A DNA stretch of 5,982 nt from an uncultured Bacteroidota bacterium (GCA_903851455.1 CAINOM010000444.1:1-5982), one strand, 5' to 3'; shown: positions 1 through 5,982, numbered from the stretch's first letter. The notes: generated by a model from the letters alone, not told the origin. Numbers and translations: made by a program.

Positions 1-1999
1 GCCCGTTACCCTGATAATTACACTTGTGGCATCACTGGCAGTGGCGTATATCATCAACCCGGTATTTGCTGTAAGCTTTATGAAACCCCATGATTTCGAT
101 CATGAGAATGACAAGCCGAGGTTTACACGTAAGGATACGGTTATGACCATCGCATTTCTGTCGATAGCGGGTCTTTTTTACCTCGCAAAATCAATAGGTA
201 TCGCCAATTTTATAGTATTCATTTACTTGTTCATCCTGCTTGAAAAATTTGTATTCTCCAAGTGGATCCATTCGTTTCAAAACCGGATCTGGCCTGCGTT
301 TCAAAACTGGTACACGCGTGTGCTGAAACGGGCATTGACAACCGGCGGGATGGTAGTTGTGGTAATATCGACCGTGGTAATTTTTGTACTGGCAATTGTG
401 TTGATGGCCGTTCACGGTCCCACACCGGTGTTCTTCCCGGATTCTCAACCCAACTTCACTTACGTATACCTGAACCTCCCGGTGGGAACGGACCAGGCGC
501 ATACAAATGATGTATTGCTGGGACTGGAAAAGAAAGTAAATGCAGCGCTTATTGACCCTAAAACGGGCAAACGGTTCATTTCTGTAAAATCTGTTATTGC
601 CAACGTGACGGTGGGTGCTGTCGACCCGAACAGTGGTGAAATTGGCGATTTCCCGAACAAAGGCAAGATCACAGTAGCCTATGAGGAATACTCAAAACGG
701 CATGGAGAGTCATCTACTGAGATCATGGAGAAAATACGCAAGTCTGTGAAAGGAGTGGCTGGCGCTGAAATAACAGTGGATAAGGAAAGTAATGGTCCGC
801 CACTCGCAAAACCGGTGGTGATTGAATTGACCGGCGATAACTTGGATACGCTTGTCAATACTTCGGAGCGTCTCAAAAGGTTTATAGAAGATAAGCAGAT
901 AGCTGGCGTAGAGGAATTGCGTAGTGATTTCCAGGCTAAGAATCCAGAGATAGTTTTTGACCTGGACAGGGAGCGCATGAATACCGAAGGCATCAGCACT
1001 TATAACGTGGTGAATACGCTGAGGACTGCGGTATTCGGAACGGAAATATCCCGCTTCCGTGATCAGAATGACGACTATCCTATGACGCTCCGTGTAAGCG
1101 GCAACCAGCGCCAGGACATAGATGCGATGCGCAACATGCCCATAGTATACCGCGACATGGGAATGGGCGGAATCATACGCACTGTGCCGATCAGCGCCTT
1201 TGCCAACGTTTATTATTCTACCACATATGGTGGCATAAAACGTAAGAATGAAAAGAGATACATCAGCCTGTCGTCGAACGTGATCAGTGGCTTTAACCCC
1301 AATGAAGTTGTGGCTGCAGTGCAGAACGAGGTGAACAACTTTAAATCGCCATCAGGCATCATTGTAAAGATGGGTGGACAGCAGGAAGACCAGGCAGAAA
1401 CGACCAGCTTCCTTGGGAAGGCCTTCGGTATTGCTATGGCACTTATCTTCCTTATCCTGATCTTGTTGTTCAATTCTATCAGTAAGACTGTGATCATATT
1501 GAGTGAGGTGGTTTTCAGTCTCTTCGGTGTGTTCCTGGGCATGGGCATTTTTAAGACGCCGTTCTCCATTGCCATCAGCGGCATTGGTATCGTAGCGCTG
1601 GCAGGTGTGGTGGTGAGAAATGGAATACTGCTCGTGGAATTCATGGACCTGATGCTGGCTGATGGTATGAGTGAGCTGGATGCGATCATAGAAGCAGGGC
1701 GTACCCGTATGACACCGGTATTGCTTACCGCGATCGCGGCGATACTCGGCTTGATACCGCTGGCTGTTGGTATGAACATAGATTTCGCATCGCTGTTCAC
1801 TCACCTTAATCCGCACATATTCTTTGGCGGTGACAGCGCAGATTTCTGGGCGCCCCTTGCCTGGACCATGATCTACGGTCTTAGCTTTGCTACATTCCTC
1901 ACACTCATTCTTGTGCCAGTAATGTGCCTGCTCAGCTTCAGATTCAAGGCATGGGTGAAGAGAACCTCGGACAGGGCAAAAGCGTCGATAGAAGGATAA
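1..1999 (+). CDS. RND efflux transporter permease subunit, C-terminal part (AcrB/HAE1-like)
   Basis: Inner-membrane proton-driven pump subunit that normally works with a periplasmic adaptor and an outer-membrane channel; the substrate cannot be told from sequence. The frame is open from base 2, so the true start lies left of the window and about 665 residues remain. Numbering from the codon at base 2: residues 2-28 match the last membrane helix of the N-terminal half. About 46-86 form an extra hydrophobic hairpin. About 115-138 is the next helix, followed by FFPDSQPN, the counterpart of AcrB FLPDEDQG. A long periplasmic porter region follows, then five C-terminal helices (bases about 1420-1960). 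In the proton relay, AcrB R971 and T978 correspond to R569 and T576 (RTRMTPVLLT), while AcrB K940 is replaced by R539 (VVVRNGILLVEF). The relay aspartates would lie outside the window. The reading frame is intact to TAA at 1997-1999. The family call is firm; drug versus other substrate is open. Confidence 0.95.
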   Translation, partial: PVTLIITLVASLAVAYIINPVFAVSFMKPHDFDHENDKPRFTRKDTVMTIAFLSIAGLFYLAKSIGIANFIVFIYLFILLEKFVFSKWIHSFQNRIWPAFQNWYTRVLKRALTTGGMVVVVISTVVIFVLAIVLMAVHGPTPVFFPDSQPNFTYVYLNLPVGTDQAHTNDVLLGLEKKVNAALIDPKTGKRFISVKSVIANVTVGAVDPNSGEIGDFPNKGKITVAYEEYSKRHGESSTEIMEKIRKSVKGVAGAEITVDKESNGPPLAKPVVIELTGDNLDTLVNTSERLKRFIEDKQIAGVEELRSDFQAKNPEIVFDLDRERMNTEGISTYNVVNTLRTAVFGTEISRFRDQNDDYPMTLRVSGNQRQDIDAMRNMPIVYRDMGMGGIIRTVPISAFANVYYSTTYGGIKRKNEKRYISLSSNVISGFNPNEVVAAVQNEVNNFKSPSGIIVKMGGQQEDQAETTSFLGKAFGIAMALIFLILILLFNSISKTVIILSEVVFSLFGVFLGMGIFKTPFSIAISGIGIVALAGVVVRNGILLVEFMDLMLADGMSELDAIIEAGRTRMTPVLLTAIAAILGLIPLAVGMNIDFASLFTHLNPHIFFGGDSADFWAPLAWTMIYGLSFATFLTLILVPVMCLLSFRFKAWVKRTSDRAKASIEG

Positions 2000-2113
2000 T
2001 TGAAATAGTAACGATAATGTGTTTGCATAGTTGTAGGCTAAAAGGTTGGATAGAGAGTACAAGGAATGATAGTACACCGGTAGAGGAGCATTAATGGAAA
2101 ACTACAAACACAA

Positions 2114-2138
2114 GAAAGCCGCCCACAAGGCGGCTTTC
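2114..2138. terminator. Probable bidirectional intrinsic terminator between convergent genes
   Basis: A perfect 10-bp inverted repeat, GAAAGCCGCC (2114-2123) and GGCGGCTTTC (2129-2138), encloses a 5-base loop. It lies 114 bases after the RND stop codon and 22 bases after the stop of the convergent YbhB-like gene. Read on the minus strand the stem is followed by a T-rich stretch (2094-2113). Read on the plus strand the only T run is inside the 3' arm, so it may be weaker in that direction. The stem and its position between two converging genes make a shared terminator the simplest reading. Confidence 0.8.
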
Positions 2139-2160
2139 GTATTGATGCATATTGGATGGC

Positions 2161-2673
2161 TTACTTTGCCTTTTTATACAGGCCCACAAGGTCTCCCGAT
2201 GCGAGGATATGACCCTGCATCGCCTTTTCAAGGCCTGCTTTATCGGTGTTCTTATCAAGTGTCAATTTCGTGTCCAGTGCGTACACCATAAAGTGGTAAT
2301 GATGAGTGCCGGTGGGCGGGCACATTCCTTTGTATCCATTTTGTTTCATGCCGTTATTTCCCTGGTCAGCTCCTTTGTAATTTTCAGGGATCTTACCGTC
2401 TAATGCCATGTTCCACATTACCCAGTGTGTAAATCCTCCGGGCATCGGTGCATCGGGGTCGTGGAGGATGAGCGCGAGGGATTTTGCGCCGGCAGGTATC
2501 TTGCCGATCTGCAATGCAGGACTTATGTCTGCCCCTTCACAGGAGTACTTAGCGGGAATCATGCCATCATTCTTAAAGACGGGGCTGGTGATATCCAGAC
2601 TTGATTTGCCCGCAAACGATGATACGAGACCTACAATAACGAAAGCTGTCATCAATGTAAATAATGTACGCAT
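2161..2673 (-). CDS. YbhB/YbcL family (PEBP-like, Raf kinase inhibitor-like) exported protein
   Basis: A 170-residue protein of the bacterial phosphatidylethanolamine-binding-protein fold. Residues 1-21 (MRTLFTLMTAFVIVGLVSSF, then A) form a signal peptide, so the mature protein is probably periplasmic. The mature part has the family landmarks in order: the early segment ITSPVFKNDGMIPAKYSCEG (28-47), DPDAP (72-76), GGFTHWVMWN (79-88) and GTHHYHFMVYALD (122-134). These outline the conserved anion-binding pocket, with H83 and H125 as likely pocket residues by analogy. The length is normal for an exported member. The open frame extends 38 codons further upstream, but that extension is not protein-like and would bury the signal peptide; the ATG at 2671-2673 also sits just below a good -7 box. 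The physiological role of bacterial YbhB/YbcL proteins is poorly defined and no partner is encoded nearby. Confidence 0.92.
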   Translation of the reverse strand: MRTLFTLMTAFVIVGLVSSFAGKSSLDITSPVFKNDGMIPAKYSCEGADISPALQIGKIPAGAKSLALILHDPDAPMPGGFTHWVMWNMALDGKIPENYKGADQGNNGMKQNGYKGMCPPTGTHHYHFMVYALDTKLTLDKNTDKAGLEKAMQGHILASGDLVGLYKKAK

Positions 2674-2705
2674 AAAAAGATTTGTTTTAAGGTGAAAATG
2701 AGAAT

Positions 2706-2713
2706 CAAATGTA
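2706..2713 (-). promoter_or_regulatory. Candidate Bacteroidota -7 promoter box for the YbhB-like gene
   Basis: On the minus strand this reads TACATTTG, a perfect match to the Bacteroidota primary sigma factor -7 consensus TAnnTTTG. It would place the transcript start near base 2699 and give an untranslated leader of about 26 bases before the ATG. No TTTG-like -33 element is visible at the expected spacing, so the call rests on the -7 box and its position alone. Confidence 0.45.
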
Positions 2714-2764
2714 ACCAATATACGCAGAACGTGCGCGAGGTGCAACTCCCGGTGCCGTAAATGA

Positions 2765-2798
2765 AGAAGAGGTAACTGCCTGCGCAATCACCTCTTTT
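2765..2798 (-). terminator. Candidate terminator hairpin downstream of rho
   Basis: An inverted repeat AAGAGGT (2767-2773) and ACCTCTT (2790-2796) can be extended by a G-T and an A-T pair to 2765/2798. The 16-base interior can form a further 3-bp TGC/GCA stem. It begins 20 bases after the rho stop codon. On the minus strand the stem is followed by CTTCATTTACGG, which is a poor U tract, so termination may be partial. It also lies upstream of the YbhB-like gene's putative promoter, which suits separation of the two transcripts. Confidence 0.45.
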
Positions 2799-2817
2799 CG
2801 ATTATTTTGATTATCAA

Positions 2818-4572
2818 CTATTTATTCATTGTAGCCAGGAACTCTTCATTGCTCTTAGTGCCTCTCATCTGCTGCAGCAGGAAGTGCATGGCCTCATCCG
2901 TATTCATATCTGCGATATGGTTGCGGAGCAGCCACATCTTGTTCTGCACATCTTTATCCATCAGCAGGTCATCGCGGCGGGTGGAGGATGATGTGATGTC
3001 GATAGCAGGATAGATACGCTTGTTGGCGAGCTTGCGGTCCAGCTGCAACTCCATGTTGCCGGTACCCTTGAACTCTTCAAAGATCACTTCGTCCATCTTG
3101 GAGCCCGTATCAATGAGTGCTGTAGCGAGTATTGTGAGCGAACCACCGTTCTCTATTTTACGTGCTGCACCAAAGAACTGTTTTGGTTTCTGCATGGCGT
3201 TTGCTTCCACACCACCGCTCAGTACTTTACCGCTTGCTGGTGCTACTGTATTGTGCGCACGTGCCAGGCGGGTGATAGAGTCGAGGAGGATGACTACGTC
3301 GTGGCCAACTTCCACAAGCCTCTTTGCTTTCTGTAATGCTATGGTAGATACTTTCACGTGTTTATCAGCGGGCTCATCGAATGTAGAAGCGATAACCTCT
3401 GCGCGAACAGAGCGCTGCATATCCGTAACTTCCTCGGGGCGCTCATCTACGAGCACGATCATGAGGTAGCACTCGGGGTGATTCGCGGCGATCGCATTCG
3501 CCACTTCCTTAAGAAGCATGGTCTTACCCGTCTTAGGTTGCGCCACGATGAGGCCGCGCTGTCCCTTGCCTATGGGCGTAAACAGGTCCATGATACGGGT
3601 ACTGTAGTTACCGCCGGTAGTGGTGAGGCTCAGCTTCTCAAACGGGAACAATGGAGTCAGGTAGTCGAAAGGTACGCGGTCGCGTATCTCGTCGGGATGC
3701 CTGCCGTTTATGGTTTCCACCTTCAGGAGTGCGAAATATTTTTCACCTTCTTTAGGCGGGCGAACATTGCCTTTCACGGTATCACCCGTTTTCAGGCCGA
3801 ATAATTTTATCTGTGATGGTGATACGTATATATCATCGGGTGAGCTGAGGTAATTGTAATCACTGCTGCGCAGGAAGCCATAGCCATCGGGCATCATTTC
3901 CAGTACGCCTTCGCTGGCCACAATGCCTTCGAACTCGATGTTGAAATTGCTTTGTGGTTTCTCTTCGCGGCGGGGAGGCCTGTTGAAGGGCTGCCGTGGT
4001 TCGTTCTGTGGTTTTTCCGGCTCGGTTTCTGCAGACTGCTGGGGCGGCTGCACTTCCGGTGATTCGGTAGGCATGGTAATACCGTTGCCTCCATTCTCGT
4101 TGTTACCGCCCTGGGTGTTAACCGGCTTAGCAACAACAGGAGCAGGTTTCTGTTCTGCAACCGGAGCTTCTCTTTTTACTTCCTGCCTTTTATGTATTGG
4201 TAATTGATCCGACTCAACAGCCTTTGGCATTGCATCGGGTGCGTATTCTTCTTTAGGTTTGCGAAGGCGGCGTTTCTTATCACCGTTGTCGCCAGCTTCT
4301 TCTGCACGTGCCGTTGCGGCGGGTGCAGGAGCGGGGGATGGTGCAGGCGCAGGTGCAGGCGTTGCGGGAGCGGCTGCTATTGCAACATCTTCTTTGGGCT
4401 TGCGGCCGCGTTTCTTTTTAGGTTCTTCTTCAGTGCCTGCCTGGAGCTCCAGTATTTTATCTACCAGGGATTTTTTATCAAGTGAAGCGGCGTTCCGGAT
4501 TTTTAGTGAGTCTGCTACGTCTATGAGCTCAGGAATGAGCATATCATTTAACTGCAAAATGTCGTAAGGCAT
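2818..4572 (-). CDS. rho: Transcription termination factor Rho, with long disordered N-terminal insertion
   Basis: Hexameric RNA-dependent ATPase that translocates along nascent RNA and terminates transcription. It has 584 residues, against 419 in E. coli. Domains: Rho N-terminal helical domain (1-45); basic AT-hook-like RGRKPK (55-60) and KKRRLRKPK (99-107); a low-complexity Pro/Ala, Asn/Gly and Gln/Glu/Pro tract to about 208; cold-shock-type RNA-binding domain (about 213-290) with DGYGFLR (229-235), where Y231 and F233 match E. coli F62 and F64; then the ATPase core. In the core every landmark is shifted from E. coli by 166: Walker A AQPKTGKT (344-351, K350), catalytic E377, Walker B D431, Q-loop K449, R-loop K492, and arginines R519 and R532. 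The core therefore has no insertions or deletions between these landmarks. The ATG at 4570-4572 starts directly at the Rho-N domain. Nearest neighbours are 144 and 168 bases away. Identity is certain from these motifs. Confidence 0.99.
   Translation of the reverse strand: MPYDILQLNDMLIPELIDVADSLKIRNAASLDKKSLVDKILELQAGTEEEPKKKRGRKPKEDVAIAAAPATPAPAPAPSPAPAPAATARAEEAGDNGDKKRRLRKPKEEYAPDAMPKAVESDQLPIHKRQEVKREAPVAEQKPAPVVAKPVNTQGGNNENGGNGITMPTESPEVQPPQQSAETEPEKPQNEPRQPFNRPPRREEKPQSNFNIEFEGIVASEGVLEMMPDGYGFLRSSDYNYLSSPDDIYVSPSQIKLFGLKTGDTVKGNVRPPKEGEKYFALLKVETINGRHPDEIRDRVPFDYLTPLFPFEKLSLTTTGGNYSTRIMDLFTPIGKGQRGLIVAQPKTGKTMLLKEVANAIAANHPECYLMIVLVDERPEEVTDMQRSVRAEVIASTFDEPADKHVKVSTIALQKAKRLVEVGHDVVILLDSITRLARAHNTVAPASGKVLSGGVEANAMQKPKQFFGAARKIENGGSLTILATALIDTGSKMDEVIFEEFKGTGNMELQLDRKLANKRIYPAIDITSSSTRRDDLLMDKDVQNKMWLLRNHIADMNTDEAMHFLLQQMRGTKSNEEFLATMNK
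4317..4376. repeat. Pro/Ala-coding low-complexity tract inside rho
   Basis: An imperfect short-period repeat of GCAGG-type units (for example GTGCAGGCGCAGGTGCAGGC at 4341-4360). On the minus strand it encodes alternating Pro-Ala residues (about 66-86 of Rho). It lies in the disordered insertion between the Rho N-terminal domain and the RNA-binding domain. Such a repeat can change length by slippage without affecting the catalytic core. Confidence 0.7.
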
Positions 4573-4740
4573 GCTTATGTTTTTTCTGAATAATTATTTT
4601 TTAAAAATAAATATGCGCTTATCTTGAAATATCTATGATCTTATTGATAATGGGAACTTTCAGATAAACTGCGAAAGGCTGGAACAAATACTGTTTCCTT
4701 GCTGCAAGTTTACGACTGTTTTTGTAAATAGCGAAAAAAA
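4573..4740 (-). promoter_or_regulatory. rho upstream leader region with weak candidate promoter
   Basis: This AT-rich 168-base gap separates rho from the upstream dehydrogenase gene and has no coding content. On the minus strand, TAAACTTG (4705-4712) differs by one base from the -7 consensus TAnnTTTG. A TTTC (4733-4736) lies 20 bases upstream, one base from the -33 TTTG. If used, the rho leader would be about 125 bases long. A perfect AT-only palindrome, TTATTTTT/AAAAATAA (4594-4610), lies 22 bases before the ATG. No Shine-Dalgarno sequence is visible. The promoter assignment is weak and based on consensus matching by eye. Confidence 0.25.
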
Positions 4741-5730
4741 TTATTTTCTAACATGATAATTCTCAAAAGACCGTGCCATGACATCTATTGTTGCCGGCAA
4801 CGGGGTATAGGCGAAGCCCGGAAAAGCATTTATAAGCTTCTGGTTATTATAAAAGGAGAACGAATTGGCATTACGGGCGGTTTCCCTTGTTACCAATGTA
4901 TTTACCCCCAGGGTGCGCAGTAATGCACTTATCCGCCAGCCGATACTGGTCATCCAATCGCTTGCCGCAAAACGCGGCCTCTTCTTTTGCAATGCATCGG
5001 CCATTTGTGTAAGGATCTCCTTGTAGGAAAAGTTTCCGCTGCTTACGATGAAACGTTCGGCTTCTGTATTTGAATTCATGAGCGTGACCATGGCATTTAC
5101 CACATCGGTGGCGGCGACCCATGAGGTCACTCCTTTCGAATAGAACGGGAATTCGCGGTACACCATTTTCATGAGCGCAGCAGACAGATCATGCCCGCTG
5201 GTGGCGCCAAGTATGATACCCGGATTTACGATGACTGCATTTAATCCTTCCCCCATACCGCGCCACACTTCCATTTCGGCGAGGTACTTGCTTAGCGCAT
5301 AGGCTGAGTTGTACTTGCTGTCTTCCCACTCGGCTTCTTCGTCCATTTCTTTTTTAGGATCACCGGTTCTGCCAAGGGCGGCGATGGAGCTTACATGCAC
5401 CAGCTTCCGGATGTCTTGTACCAGGGCCTGGTTCACCACGTTGACAGTGCTCTCCGGGTTGAAATGCAGCATGGCTTCTTTCTTCCGGGGATCGAATGAG
5501 ACAATAGCGGCGCAATGATAAATATCTTCAATGCCCTGCATGGCTTCCTCCACCGCATAGACATCAAGGAGGTCGCACTGCATCCATGAGACGCCCTTTA
5601 ATTGTTTCAACTCATCGGGCGGCGGGTGGTTATAATACAAGGCACGCACCTGCAACCCTTGTGCGGATAGATGCCGAACAAGATGCTGGCCGAGAAAGCC
5701 GCTGGCGCCTGTAATTAATGTCTTGATCAG
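4741..5730 (-). CDS. Extended SDR / NAD(P)-dependent epimerase-dehydratase family protein (probable CTG start)
   Basis: A cytosolic Rossmann-fold oxidoreductase of the extended short-chain dehydrogenase class, resembling dihydroflavonol-reductase/3-beta-HSD-like members; the substrate is unknown. Numbered from the codon at 5728-5730 it has 329 residues, normal for the class. Landmarks: TGASGFLG dinucleotide loop (7-14), CDLLD (52-56), HCAA (72-75), HVSSIAALG (112-120, catalytic Ser), YALSK (Y144, K148) and NPGIILG (169-175). No ATG, GTG or TTG precedes the glycine loop after the in-frame stop at 5743-5745. The first ordinary start, TTG at 5653-5655, would delete the loop. A CTG at 5728-5730, giving MIKTLITGASGFLG, fits the usual N-terminus of such enzymes and is one base from ATG. 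It reads intact to TAA at 4741-4743. The family is firm; the start codon is inferred. Confidence 0.9.
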   Translation of the reverse strand: MIKTLITGASGFLGQHLVRHLSAQGLQVRALYYNHPPPDELKQLKGVSWMQCDLLDVYAVEEAMQGIEDIYHCAAIVSFDPRKKEAMLHFNPESTVNVVNQALVQDIRKLVHVSSIAALGRTGDPKKEMDEEAEWEDSKYNSAYALSKYLAEMEVWRGMGEGLNAVIVNPGIILGATSGHDLSAALMKMVYREFPFYSKGVTSWVAATDVVNAMVTLMNSNTEAERFIVSSGNFSYKEILTQMADALQKKRPRFAASDWMTSIGWRISALLRTLGVNTLVTRETARNANSFSFYNNQKLINAFPGFAYTPLPATIDVMARSFENYHVRK

Positions 5731-5769
5731 GATCTGCTGGATTTAGGGATTTTCAGGATTGAAGATTTT
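5725..5769. repeat. ATCC-periodic repeat abutting the dehydrogenase start
   Basis: On the minus strand, ATCC recurs four times at 8-9 base spacing: ATCCTGAAA, ATCCCTAA, ATCCAGCAG, ATCCTGATC. On the plus strand this reads as GGAT-rich units (GGATCTGCTGGATTTAGGGA and onward) followed by AAGATTTTGAT. From memory it resembles short dispersed intergenic repeats of Bacteroidota genomes. Only the internal periodicity is seen here. It overlaps the presumed start codon of the dehydrogenase gene. Confidence 0.5.
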
Positions 5770-5786
5770 GATAAACGATCTTCAGA

Positions 5787-5798
5787 GTGAAATATCAC
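5787..5798. promoter_or_regulatory. Small palindrome GTGA-N4-TCAC, possible operator
   Basis: GTGA (5787-5790), AATA, TCAC (5795-5798) is a perfect 4-bp inverted repeat whose right part, AATATCAC, is the core of the three phased repeats further right. It lies 57 bases upstream of the probable CTG start of the dehydrogenase gene. The half-sites resemble those of CRP/FNR-type regulators, but the spacer is 4 rather than 6 bases. It could also be a degenerate fourth copy of the repeat. Confidence 0.3.
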
Positions 5799-5830
5799 AT
5801 TTTGTCAGAAAAAAGTTTTTCTCGATTTTT

Positions 5831-5843
5831 ATTGATAATCAAT
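5831..5843. promoter_or_regulatory. Palindrome ATTGAT-A-ATCAAT
   Basis: A perfect 6-bp inverted repeat with a single central base, in AT-rich DNA between the GTGA/TCAC palindrome and the 11-bp repeats. It is a plausible dimer-binding site by symmetry. Short AT-rich palindromes also arise by chance, so it is recorded only as a candidate. Confidence 0.2.
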
Positions 5844-5857
5844 TAGTTAGTTTGATA

Positions 5858-5890
5858 AAATATCACAAAAATATCACGAAAATATCACAG
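5858..5890. repeat. Three tandem 11-bp direct repeats (AAATATCACNN), one helical turn apart
   Basis: The core AATATCAC begins at 5859, 5870 and 5881, a spacing of exactly 11 bases each time, with a further copy at 5791-5798. The units read AAATATCACAA, AAATATCACGA and AAATATCACAG. Helical-turn phasing is typical of operator arrays or iterons. On the minus strand the junction of the first two units makes TATTTTTG (5866-5873), a perfect match to the Bacteroidota -7 consensus TAnnTTTG, so the array may overlay a promoter for the dehydrogenase gene. No good -33 element accompanies it. Confidence 0.6.
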
Positions 5891-5982
5891 GGTTTTTATG
5901 TGCATCGTCCTGAAATAGGTATACGTTGGTTAGATAATCCTGATTTTGTGTTCTCTTTGCGACTAAAGCAGGGCTCTACGGC

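Larger units (their letters stand above)
5747..5982 (+). other. Open reading frame leaving the window at the right edge, reality uncertain
   Basis: This plus-strand frame has no stop for 78 codons, from just after TAG (5744-5746) to the window end. Possible starts are TTG at 5759 or 5768 and GTG at 5900; there is no ATG. The product from 5768 begins LINDLQSEISHFVRKKFFSI and later reads YVHRPEIGIRWLDNPDF; I recognise no family. The first half is AT-rich and runs through the 11-bp repeats, which speaks against coding. The last 80 bases have a composition closer to that of the genes. On the minus strand those same bases are also open from the window edge to a TAA at about 5896-5898 (ending RIPISGRCT), so they might instead be the tail of a gene or mobile element beyond the window. 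Confidence 0.2.

Noticed and set aside
1352..2077. 241-codon minus-strand open frame
   Set aside because: It lies antisense to the membrane region of the RND gene. Its His/Gln/Tyr-rich product has no recognisable fold, while the plus-strand frame has clear RND motifs.
2094..2291. Short plus-strand open frame MENYKHKKAAHKAAF
   Set aside because: It starts just before the terminator hairpin, is translated through it, and then runs antisense to the YbhB-like gene.
2674..2787. N-terminal extension of the YbhB-like open frame by 38 codons
   Set aside because: The extension (MRRQLPLLHLRHREL and on) is not protein-like, would hide a clear signal peptide, and overlaps the candidate -7 promoter box and part of the hairpin downstream of rho.
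3358..3804. 148-codon plus-strand open frame inside rho
   Set aside because: It is antisense to the conserved RNA-binding and ATPase region of rho; its length comes from the codon constraints of rho.
4259..4567. Plus-strand Ala/Gly/Ser-rich open frames opposite the rho N-terminus
   Set aside because: They are mirror translations of the Pro/Ala-coding repeat and Rho-N domain, without a start context or recognisable domain.
5858..5890. CRISPR-like array
   Set aside because: The units are 11 bases, contiguous with no spacers, and no cas gene is nearby.
1..5982. tRNA or rRNA genes
   Set aside because: No cloverleaf with a conserved T-arm (GGTTCGAATCC-like) and no rRNA-like conserved segments were seen on either strand.

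Overview
The window reads as ordinary chromosomal DNA of a member of the Bacteroidota, most likely near the Chitinophagaceae. The reasons are a Rho factor with a long disordered N-terminal insertion, an RND pump with the extra membrane hairpin I associate with this phylum, no Shine-Dalgarno sequences before the starts, and a perfect Bacteroidota-type -7 box (TAnnTTTG) before one gene. The placement comes from protein character and promoter style, not from a search.

Layout: bases 1-1999 (+) hold the C-terminal two thirds of an inner-membrane RND efflux permease whose start lies left of the window. A perfect 10-bp hairpin at 2114-2138 separates it from a convergent gene for a small exported YbhB/YbcL-family protein (2161-2673, -). 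Further right on the minus strand lie rho (2818-4572), encoding the transcription termination factor, and a gene for an extended short-chain dehydrogenase/epimerase-like protein (4741-5730). The three minus-strand genes are separated by 144 and 168 bases, so they are probably not one tight operon. No shared pathway is evident. They look like a housekeeping gene (rho) with unrelated neighbours, next to the end of an efflux locus.

The right edge (5731-5982) is AT-rich in its middle part. It contains an ATCC-periodic repeat that touches the start of the dehydrogenase gene, three perfectly phased 11-bp direct repeats, two small palindromes, and an open frame of uncertain reality that leaves the window.

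I did not find a convincing new multi-gene system. The points most worth checking are the missing canonical start codon of the dehydrogenase gene, the phased repeats upstream of it, and the unusual N-terminal insertion in Rho.
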